Source of the DNA: Psychromonas sp. 14N.309.X.WAT.B.A12
Lineage (GTDB): Bacteria; Pseudomonadota; Gammaproteobacteria; Enterobacterales; Psychromonadaceae
Length of the DNA: 64,000 bases
NCBI RefSeq assembly: GCF_030397575.1
Contig: NZ_JAPNXS010000001.1
Location: 434,001-498,000 of the forward strand
Direction: 5' to 3'
In this document: one piece after another, positions 48,058-55,446 of the stretch
Layout of the letters: every line of letters starts with the position of its first letter
Position numbering within the stretch: position 1 is the first letter of the stretch
Notes under the pieces: model-generated
The model's input: the letters and a program-made list of their open reading frames with translations, nothing else
The model's database searches: none
What the model was told of the DNA's origin: nothing
Program-made: the position numbers and the translations under genes

Positions 48058-48552
48058 ATGCAAACACATCCTTATGATATTTTACCTTTAGACAATGGCG
48101 CTCAACTTATTTTCACTCCTTGCCCGGGGACTAAAGAAACGACTGTTGATGATGCATTAACAACACTAAAAGAGGAAAAAACAGCGATGTTGATTACCTT
48201 AATGTTTGACCAAGAGATGGAAAAAAATGCAGTCACAACACTACCTCTATATTGTAAAGAACAGGGTATTCAATGGGTGCAACTACCAATTTTGGATGAT
48301 GATGCCCCCGGTGGTGATTTTGAAAGTCAATGGGCGAAACATAAACCAGAGATTATTGAGCTAATTAACAATAAAGGTACCATCGCTGTACATTGTAAAG
48401 GTGGCTCTGGTCGAACAGGTTTAGTAATAGGGCTAATCTTATCAACGCTAGGCTGGCCCGCGAAAGAAGTAATTAAAACGGTACAATCAATGAGGCCGAA
48501 AGCACTATCACATCCTGTTCAGCTTGATTATTTTAATCGTTACACTAATTAA
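48058..48552 (+). CDS. Dual-specificity/tyrosine phosphatase-like protein of the ars operon
   Basis: A 164-residue cysteine phosphatase with the P-loop VHCKGGSGRTG: C113 and R119 form HCx5R, and the general-acid loop is likely LDDDAPG around 80-84. It resembles the CDKN3/KAP-like branch. It begins 53 bp after acr3 and is followed by a terminator, so it is the last gene of the ars operon. Its role in arsenic handling is not established; it may act on phosphorylated arsenical intermediates or be a second arsenate reductase, but this is only conjecture. Confidence 0.78.
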   Translation: MQTHPYDILPLDNGAQLIFTPCPGTKETTVDDALTTLKEEKTAMLITLMFDQEMEKNAVTTLPLYCKEQGIQWVQLPILDDDAPGGDFESQWAKHKPEIIELINNKGTIAVHCKGGSGRTGLVIGLILSTLGWPAKEVIKTVQSMRPKALSHPVQLDYFNRYTN

Positions 48553-48578
48553 TATAATCAAGAGTTAAAGTAACAATT

Positions 48579-48608
48579 AAAAAGCACCTACTGTTCAGGT
48601 GCTTTTTT
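48579..48608 (+). terminator. Rho-independent terminator of the ars operon
   Basis: AAAAAGCACCT pairs with AGGTGCTTTTT around a 7-nt loop and continues into a T run. Confidence 0.88.
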
Positions 48609-48693
48609 GCTATTTAGAGGGATTATTTTATTAATCTAGTACTTATTTATTAACAAATGCGCTATTTAGATGCACTTATTGCACCTCTTCAGC

Positions 48694-49527
48694 TCACACA
48701 TATTGTATTTTGTTTAGGTAAGATTCGTCTTTAACACGATGTTGATAGTTCAATGGCGTGGCCTTTACCAGTCTTTTAAACTCTCGTAAAAAGTGTGGTT
48801 GGTCAGTAAAACCTAGATCATATGCAAGGTTTGCAAAAGTTACATTTTCGCTGTGATTTATTTGATAAATCGCAGATTGACAACGAATAATCCGACTGTA
48901 AGTTTTAGGTGACATTCCCATATCATTGTGAAAATTTCGCTGTAAGGTTCTAATACTGTAACCAGTTAAATCCTCTAAATCCTTTATTTTAATATTACCT
49001 TGGTGTTGGCAAATATTCTGGATGATTTGAGTCGTTGTACAAGTTTGTTGTCGTTGTGATTTTTCCATCATAAACTGATTAAAAAGATCAACTTGATGAT
49101 TAAAACTATTACTGTTTGAAACCTCTTCAACTAATTGATTTGCTTTTGGAATTAGATCTAATAAATTATAGTGGTTATCAATTAATTCACTTGCAGAGAC
49201 ATTAAGAAAATCTGGCATCACTCCTGATTTAAAGCGGATACCAAAGTAACGATTATGTGCTGTTAATTCGATGTTGATGGCTTCTAATGGTGTGCCAAAT
49301 ACTTCTGCATTAGGGCTACTATCGTTGCAATCAAATAGCACATCAATGCAACCATCTGGAATAGCAAATGGTGCTTCACTACTATCGCTCGCTTCAAAGG
49401 TATAAAAGTGAGAAATAGTGTCATTATTCGCACCTGCTAACGAGAATTTTTGCTCTGCATTCATCACTAACCAAGGTTGCTTATGATGGATATGCGCCAG
49501 TTGATTCACTATGGATAAATTAGCCAT
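48694..49527 (-). CDS. AraC family transcriptional regulator
   Basis: A 277-residue regulator: an N-terminal sensor domain with PDGCIDVLFDC, as in the DUF6597 group, and two C-terminal HTH motifs (IKIKDLEDLTGYSIRTLQRNF and VTFANLAYDLGFTDQPHFLREFKRL). I set the start at the ATG at 49527; the open frame to 49761 contains no domain and would overlap the divergent gene. It likely controls the divergent OCD-Rid-DadA-APC cluster. From its context the inducer would be an amine or amino acid. Confidence 0.82.
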   Translation of the reverse strand: MANLSIVNQLAHIHHKQPWLVMNAEQKFSLAGANNDTISHFYTFEASDSSEAPFAIPDGCIDVLFDCNDSSPNAEVFGTPLEAINIELTAHNRYFGIRFKSGVMPDFLNVSASELIDNHYNLLDLIPKANQLVEEVSNSNSFNHQVDLFNQFMMEKSQRQQTCTTTQIIQNICQHQGNIKIKDLEDLTGYSIRTLQRNFHNDMGMSPKTYSRIIRCQSAIYQINHSENVTFANLAYDLGFTDQPHFLREFKRLVKATPLNYQHRVKDESYLNKIQYV

Positions 49528-49753
49528 AACATGCTCAGAATTGTTAATAAGATAATTAATACTCAGCAAGCTTGATGCCAAAATTCTGCTCCGATAAATA
49601 ACAGAATATATGCTTAAAAAATATTCAATCGTGTCGTAAATATACAATACCCCCCCAAAACAGTGCTCTATTATCGTTTGCAACAGCTGAAATGTAAGCT
49701 TCAAAAATCGAAGCATGTTCAGCAATCTATCACTTTCAATAATAGGTACTGAA

Positions 49754-50893
49754 ATGGACAACGATACGAAAATTGATTTTATTTATTTATCTGAGCAAGA
49801 CATGATTAAAGCGGGTGTTACTGATATGCCGAGTTGTGTCGATACAATGGAAGATATGTTTAAGTTACTTTACAAAGGTGACTACCGAATGGCTGGTGAA
49901 AATAATGATTCTCATGGTGCCATGATCACTTTTCCTGAAAAACCAAAATTCGATACTATGCCCCGTCATACAGCCGATCGTCGTTTAATGGCAATGCCTG
50001 CTTATTTAGGTGGAGATTATCAAACCTGTGGAGTTAAGTGGTACGGCTCTAACATTGAAAATAGAGAAAAAGGCCTCCCTCGCTCGATCTTGATGTTTAT
50101 TCTTAATGATGTTCATACCGGTGCTCCATTAGCTTATATGTCGGCAAACCTGTTATCGGCTTATCGTACTGGTGCTGTACCTGGTGTTGGTGCTCGTCAT
50201 TTAGCCCGTAAAGACGCCAAAGTTATTGGTTTACTAGGACCTGGCGTAATGGGGAAGACATCTGTTGCTGCATTTATGTCTGTTTGCCCTGATATCGACA
50301 CCCTCAAGATAAAAGGCCGTGGCCAAAAAAGCTTAAACGATTTTATCGAATGGGTTGGTAAAACATTCCCACAAATCACTAATGTATCAGTTGTCGATAC
50401 GTTGGAAGACGTTGTCCGTGATTCAGATATTGTAACTTATTGTAACTCTGGAGAAACGGGGGACGTATCAACTTATCCCGAAGTAAAACGTGACTGGGTG
50501 AAACCTGGTGCATTCCTATCAATGCCTGCTTATTGTCGTTTAGATGAAGCATTAGAAAAAACAGATGTTAGAAAAGTGTTAGATAACCCTGGCCTTTATG
50601 AAGCTTGGTTTAGTGAAGTGCCAAAACCTGCACACCAATATATCCCTATTATAGGTGTTCGCTTCTTAGACATGGTCGAGCAAGGGACCATAGACGCTGA
50701 TTCACTAGAAGATCTCGGGAAAATAACTGCTGAAGAAGCTCCTGGACGTCAAAATGATGAAGAAATCATTATCTTATCAGTAGGTGGTTTACCTGTAGAA
50801 GACGTAGCGTGGGCAACTAAAGTTTATCGTAATGCATTAGCCAATAAAATTGGTGTGCCGTTAAACCTTTGGGAAACACCTGAACTTCGCTAG
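49754..50893 (+). CDS. Ornithine cyclodeaminase/mu-crystallin family protein
   Basis: A 379-residue NAD(P)-binding protein with the Rossmann motif VIGLLGPGVMGKTSVAAF near residue 156 and a conserved LLSAYRTGAVPGVGARHLAR before it. It resembles the OCD-like subunit annotated in pseudomonads as tyramine oxidase subunit B more than classical ornithine cyclodeaminase; this is recalled similarity. AGG precedes the ATG at 49754 at 7 nt. It leads a cluster with a Rid-like protein, a DadA-like oxidase and a permease, divergent from an AraC gene. Confidence 0.8.
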   Translation: MDNDTKIDFIYLSEQDMIKAGVTDMPSCVDTMEDMFKLLYKGDYRMAGENNDSHGAMITFPEKPKFDTMPRHTADRRLMAMPAYLGGDYQTCGVKWYGSNIENREKGLPRSILMFILNDVHTGAPLAYMSANLLSAYRTGAVPGVGARHLARKDAKVIGLLGPGVMGKTSVAAFMSVCPDIDTLKIKGRGQKSLNDFIEWVGKTFPQITNVSVVDTLEDVVRDSDIVTYCNSGETGDVSTYPEVKRDWVKPGAFLSMPAYCRLDEALEKTDVRKVLDNPGLYEAWFSEVPKPAHQYIPIIGVRFLDMVEQGTIDADSLEDLGKITAEEAPGRQNDEEIIILSVGGLPVEDVAWATKVYRNALANKIGVPLNLWETPELR

Positions 50894-51008
50894 CACTAGC
50901 TTAATCATCAGATTTGTCACTATTTTCAGTGTCAATATTTCAAGTTTAATGATCATTTGTTCAGCTTAAAACTGAGCAAATAAATTATACACATTAACAG
51001 GTAACAAC

Positions 51009-51425
51009 ATGACTAACATTATTAAAGTAAACACCGCATCACCATTAGAAAAAGTAGCCAGTTATTCACGCCTCATAGTCGTTGATAATTGGATATATGT
51101 GTCAAATACAGCGGGAAGAAACCCTGAAACTAAGCTTATTCCTGATGACCTTATCGAACAAACAGAGCAAGTATTTAGCAATATCGAAAAAGCTTTAAAG
51201 GTGGTCAATGCAAGTCTACAAGATGTGGTTATGTCACGTGTATTTATTCAAAACCCTGCAGATACACATCAAGTCATGGAATATATTGGCACTAAATTTA
51301 AAGGAGTAAACCCTGCAACAACAGTGACTAATCCTTCATTAGGCTCACAGGCTTATAAAGTTGAACTTGAAGTCACTGCTTACCGTGGCGCTGGTAATGC
51401 AACAGTACAGCAGATTTCAATCTAA
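51009..51425 (+). CDS. Rid family (YjgF/YER057c) protein lacking the RidA arginine
   Basis: A 138-residue single-domain Rid protein with the typical VSNTAGRNPET and AFxNIEKAL/VxxSRVFI pattern. In RidA the catalytic Arg near residue 105 lies in VARLP before the last strand; here the equivalent stretch is TNPSLGSQAYKVELEV, with no Arg. It therefore probably does not have RidA-type imine deaminase activity and belongs to another Rid subfamily, several of which lie beside FAD oxidases. It is separated from the OCD gene by 115 bp with a ribosome binding site ACAGG. Confidence 0.83.
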   Translation: MTNIIKVNTASPLEKVASYSRLIVVDNWIYVSNTAGRNPETKLIPDDLIEQTEQVFSNIEKALKVVNASLQDVVMSRVFIQNPADTHQVMEYIGTKFKGVNPATTVTNPSLGSQAYKVELEVTAYRGAGNATVQQISI

Positions 51426-51468
51426 TTTTAGATATTAAATTCGCTGCGTCACTGCCAGGAGAGTCATG

Positions 51469-52779
51469 ATGACAAAAACACTAGAAAGATTAACCACACA
51501 ACAAAGATTAACCACACAACAAGCAATGCCAGAGGCTACTAAAGTAGTGATTATTGGTGGTGGGATTGTTGGCGTATCAGCTGCTTTAACTTTAGCGGAA
51601 CGAAATATTCCGGTTGTATTGATTGAAAAAGGGCATATTGCAGGCGAACAGTCTTCTCGTAATTTAGGCTGGATACGAAAAACTAGCCGCCATTTTGATG
51701 ATGTGCCCTTGGCATTAGCAGCAGACAAATTATGGGCAGATATGCCTGACCGAGTCGGACATGACCTCGGTTATAACCAGTGCGGTATTATGTTTCTTGC
51801 GAAAACTGAGGAACAAATGGCCACGCATGAAACTTGGCTTAGATCTGTTCAAGATCTAAATCTTGATTCTCGCCTTGTTTCAACCAAAGAGGTCAATAAT
51901 CACGTACCAGGTGGAGAACAACAGTGGGCAGGTGGCATTTATACCCCTTCAGATGGTCGTGCTGAACCTGCAATAGCAACTACGCAAATGGCCAAAGCAG
52001 CTATTGCCAAGGGCGCTACTATTATTGAACATTGTGCTGTACGAGAAATTACCACGTCTGGCGGACAAGTTTCAGGCGTAATGACTGAACATGGAGGGAT
52101 CAAGTGTGAACAAGTGCTGCTGGCTGGTGGTGCTTGGTCAAGAAGACTGTTAGGTCACCATGGCGTGTCTTTACCTACTTTACCATTGATTTGTTCAGTG
52201 ATGCGTACTAAAGAGATGCAAGGGCCAACGGATATTTCTGTGGGTGGGCCAGACTTCTCCTTTAGAAAGCATCAAAACGGTGGTTTTATTATCACGCAAC
52301 GTGGCGCGTTAGATGCTCACATCACCTTAGATCATTTAACGATCGGCTGGAAGTACTTAGCACAACTACGTACTCAACGGAGTTTTTTGCGTGTGTCGAT
52401 GGGTAAACACTTTTTTGATGACCTGGCGATAAAGCGCCGTTGGAAGTGCAATCAGATGTCTCCCTTCGAACAAATTAGGATCTCTAACCCAGCCGTCAAT
52501 TCTGCATTAAATTTGGAAGCATTAACTAACTTAAGTAATGCGTGGCCAGCCTTTGAAAAAGCAGAGCTTGACGAAGAATGGGCAGGGATTATAGACGTTA
52601 CACCCGACTCAAACCCAGTCATTGATCATATTAGTCAGATTCCCGGTTTAACTATTGCCACAGGATTTTCTGGTCATGGTTTTGGGACTGGGCCTGCTGC
52701 AGGGTATTTAGCCGCTGATCTCGTTGCTAATACTTCACCAATTATTGATCCAACCCCGTACCGTTTTAGTCGTCTCTAA
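51469..52779 (+). CDS. DadA-like FAD-dependent amino acid/amine oxidoreductase
   Basis: A 436-residue DAO-family flavoprotein. The dinucleotide motif is VVIIGGGIVGVSAALTLAERN, with EK at the end of the second strand; SSRNLGWIRKTSRH and the C-terminal GFSGHGFGTGPAAGYLAADL contact FAD. The substrate is probably a D- or N-substituted amino acid or an amine, from context. The N-terminus before the FAD motif contains two copies of RLTTQQ, encoded by a perfect 18-bp duplication. AGGAG stands 7 nt before the ATG at 51469; the ATG at 51466 is too close. Confidence 0.82.
   Translation: MTKTLERLTTQQRLTTQQAMPEATKVVIIGGGIVGVSAALTLAERNIPVVLIEKGHIAGEQSSRNLGWIRKTSRHFDDVPLALAADKLWADMPDRVGHDLGYNQCGIMFLAKTEEQMATHETWLRSVQDLNLDSRLVSTKEVNNHVPGGEQQWAGGIYTPSDGRAEPAIATTQMAKAAIAKGATIIEHCAVREITTSGGQVSGVMTEHGGIKCEQVLLAGGAWSRRLLGHHGVSLPTLPLICSVMRTKEMQGPTDISVGGPDFSFRKHQNGGFIITQRGALDAHITLDHLTIGWKYLAQLRTQRSFLRVSMGKHFFDDLAIKRRWKCNQMSPFEQIRISNPAVNSALNLEALTNLSNAWPAFEKAELDEEWAGIIDVTPDSNPVIDHISQIPGLTIATGFSGHGFGTGPAAGYLAADLVANTSPIIDPTPYRFSRL
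51487..51522 (+). repeat. Perfect 18-bp tandem duplication
   Basis: AGATTAACCACACAACAA occurs twice in direct succession (51487-51504 and 51505-51522) and adds six residues in frame at the N-terminus of the DadA-like oxidase. The absence of any difference suggests a recent event. Confidence 0.95.
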
Positions 52780-52816
52780 GACGGTCAATATTTAACACTA
52801 TAAAAGGAATTTAGAT

Positions 52817-54211
52817 ATGAATGATATAGCACATTCTGCATTGGCCTTTACAGCCAAGCAGCATAAACCTAAATCTAACAAATTGGGTTTACCAACCATG
52901 ATGGGTATTTGTATTGGTTTAGTGATAGTACAAGGCGCAATGATTTCGGCAACTCAAGGGATCGGTATTGGAGGTACATCCTTTATTGCTGCGATGTTTG
53001 TTGCTTTAATTATCTCTCAGTTTAATGCAATGAGCTTTGCTGAATTATCACTTATGTTCCCACAGGAGGGGACACTAGCCACTTATACTCAAAAAGCAAT
53101 TGGTCACTTTCCTGCCATTGTGTCAGTTTTTGCTGGTTACGTTGTTGTTGCTGTTTTAGCAATTCCAGTTGAAATGTTTTTAATTGATGCCATGTTAGGA
53201 GAGTTGATTCCTGGTGTGATGCCTGGAAAAATAGTCCCGCTCATTATTTTAGCGGTATTAACAGTTACTAATTTAATCGGTACAGATATCTTTGCTAAAA
53301 TTCAAAACTTATTAGCCTTTGTTTTGGTTACAGCTTTAGTTTTAATTGGTGGATTATCTATCACGGGTATCGCTGAACCCCACCCGCAATTAACAGGTAC
53401 TATAGTGGATTGGAGTTTTGATGGTGTTTTAGATGGAAGCTTTATTGGTTTAGTTGCATTAGCAATGTGGTTAATGGTTGGAGTGGAATATATCTGTCCT
53501 ATGATCAATGATGTTAAAAATCCTGAAAGAAATATCCCTAAAGCCATGCACGGATCTTTATTTTTAATCTTTACTATCTTCTTAGCATTTGTGTACGGCG
53601 CAAGTTTGTACTTAGATGTCGAAACATTAACGGGGTCACCTATCCCATATCTTGATTATTCAAGCGCGGTGTTCGGGAAAAGTGGTTTATTAATTGCGAC
53701 TATCATGGGTATTGCTGCAACCTGCAGTACGATTAATACCGTTTTAGCGTCAGTACCAAGAATGTTGAGTGGTATGGCTGACAATAAACAAGCATTTCCG
53801 CAATTAAATATTAAAAACCGTTACCAGGCACCATGGGTGGCGATTATAATGATTGCCGTATTAACATCAATTCCATTTTTATTATTAGGCATAGATTCAT
53901 TAATCCTGCTGGTAATTGCTGCAACTACAAGTTGGCTACTGGCTTATATCGTTGCCCATATTAATGTGATGGTTTTACGCAAACGTATGCCTAATCATAA
54001 TCGTCCGTACCGTAGTGCTTTTTTTCCTATTCCACAGGTACTGGGTATTGTCGCTATGGTTTATGTGGCTATTAATAACTCGCCATCGCCTGAAATGACG
54101 CAAGCAGTATTTACTATCAGCGGTACTATTTTATGTATTATCAGTATCATAGGTGCATTATGGGTTAAGTTTTATATGAAACGTGATTTATTTACACCTG
54201 ACATGGATTAA
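52817..54211 (+). CDS. APC family amino acid/amine permease
   Basis: A 464-residue inner-membrane protein with about twelve helices. The unwound first helix segment GLVIVQGAMISATQGIGIGG and GVEYICPMINDVKNPERNIPKAM are typical of the amino acid-polyamine-organocation superfamily. It is preceded by AAAAGGAA and follows the oxidase by 37 bp, so it most likely imports the substrate of the cluster. Confidence 0.85.
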   Translation: MNDIAHSALAFTAKQHKPKSNKLGLPTMMGICIGLVIVQGAMISATQGIGIGGTSFIAAMFVALIISQFNAMSFAELSLMFPQEGTLATYTQKAIGHFPAIVSVFAGYVVVAVLAIPVEMFLIDAMLGELIPGVMPGKIVPLIILAVLTVTNLIGTDIFAKIQNLLAFVLVTALVLIGGLSITGIAEPHPQLTGTIVDWSFDGVLDGSFIGLVALAMWLMVGVEYICPMINDVKNPERNIPKAMHGSLFLIFTIFLAFVYGASLYLDVETLTGSPIPYLDYSSAVFGKSGLLIATIMGIAATCSTINTVLASVPRMLSGMADNKQAFPQLNIKNRYQAPWVAIIMIAVLTSIPFLLLGIDSLILLVIAATTSWLLAYIVAHINVMVLRKRMPNHNRPYRSAFFPIPQVLGIVAMVYVAINNSPSPEMTQAVFTISGTILCIISIIGALWVKFYMKRDLFTPDMD

Positions 54212-54438
54212 GAAAAGTCGTTTAGCCTTTATTAATTATAAAGATAAGGGCTAATTTTCTTACTCCGCTTATAATATTCCTTGATTATTACCATAGGTAA
54301 CCCTCCTAGATTAAAATTTTATTTAACCCTGCTAACCTTAGCCTGTATAGTTAACAAGTTATAAATGATAGTTATTTGTATTTATGTTTTTAATTCATTA
54401 CAAATGCTATTGATGTTAATAAGGAAGCTAGGTTTCTC

Positions 54439-55308
54439 GTGAAAGGATCAACTAACAATTCATTGAATCGTATTGAGTCGGTACTTGAATATATCGAAAA
54501 CTCATTACACTTGCCTTTGTCATTAGAAGATCTCGCTAGTAAAAGCTGTTGGTCACGTTGGCAATTACAACGCATCTTTCAAGAATATACCCAACAAAAT
54601 GTCGCTCACTATGTACGCCAACAGAAGCTATCTAAAGCAGCTGAACTTGTATTACTAAATAATAAGAGAATGATCGATATTGCCTATATGCTTGGCTTTG
54701 GTTCAGAAATTTCATTTAGTCGAGCATTTAAATCCTATTTTAATATGAGCCCTAAGCAATATCAGAAACGCGGTTTACGGATGGGCATAAAAAAGCCATT
54801 AATTAAAAGCCCCTTCACTGAAACTGAATTAAACTCCTTATTTGTTCAAATCCGAATTGATCATCTACCTAAAATGACTATTTATGGTGTGCAAAGTAAA
54901 ATTAAAGGGATTGCTTCCGTTGTTCCTGATTACATGCAAACCGTTCCGGATACTTGGCGACAATTCGAAACATTTTCTAATGCACAAAAAATCGATGTTG
55001 AACAATACTTTGGAGTGATCAGTGTTGATGAGTCAGAACAAGAAGGGCAGTTATCCTACCTTGCAGGTACGCTACAACCGATAAAAGGAGCGAGTCAAAT
55101 TGACTTATCGGATCAACATTACGCGGTTGTTTCTTTTGAGGGGCCTACCAATAAGTTTGCAAAGATTGTCGAGTGGTTTGTATTTTTTTGGTTACCTAAC
55201 TCTGAATACGAATTGTGCGAAAGCCATGAGTTGGAGGTTTATAAGAAGCAAATTGATAAATCGAGGTTAGAAGTAGAGTATTGGCTTCCTATCTCACAAA
55301 GAAGTTAG
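54439..55308 (+). CDS. Rob-like AraC regulator with GyrI-like ligand domain
   Basis: The 289-residue length and architecture equal E. coli Rob: the AraC DNA-binding domain comes first (LSLEDLASKSCWSRWQLQRIFQ and MIDIAYMLGFGSEISFSRAFKSYFN, residues 28-107), then a GyrI-like effector-binding domain (about 130-287). The start is GTG with AGG 6 nt upstream. It precedes a siderophore receptor by 138 bp and has the same orientation, but the receptor has its own Fur box. Whether it regulates iron uptake or multidrug tolerance is not determined by the sequence. Confidence 0.83.
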   Translation: MKGSTNNSLNRIESVLEYIENSLHLPLSLEDLASKSCWSRWQLQRIFQEYTQQNVAHYVRQQKLSKAAELVLLNNKRMIDIAYMLGFGSEISFSRAFKSYFNMSPKQYQKRGLRMGIKKPLIKSPFTETELNSLFVQIRIDHLPKMTIYGVQSKIKGIASVVPDYMQTVPDTWRQFETFSNAQKIDVEQYFGVISVDESEQEGQLSYLAGTLQPIKGASQIDLSDQHYAVVSFEGPTNKFAKIVEWFVFFWLPNSEYELCESHELEVYKKQIDKSRLEVEYWLPISQRS

Positions 55309-55401
55309 AGAAAAAAGTGATATAACAAAAAATAAAATAGAGCATTTAAAAATGCACTTTGCACCAAATTGTTAAGTTTTTCATTTTTAAATTGGTAATA
55401 T

Positions 55402-55420
55402 CTAAATAATAATCATTATC
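55402..55420. promoter_or_regulatory. Fur box upstream of the siderophore receptor
   Basis: CTAAATAATAATCATTATC agrees with the 19-bp Fur consensus GATAATGATAATCATTATC at 15 positions. It lies 26 bp upstream of the receptor start codon. Confidence 0.8.
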
Positions 55421-55446
55421 AATTTAAATGGAAGAAACAGATTATC

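Noticed and set aside
49528-49761. 78-residue extension of the AraC gene
   Set aside because: It overlaps the divergent OCD gene start and contains no domain; the ATG at 49527 gives a normal length.
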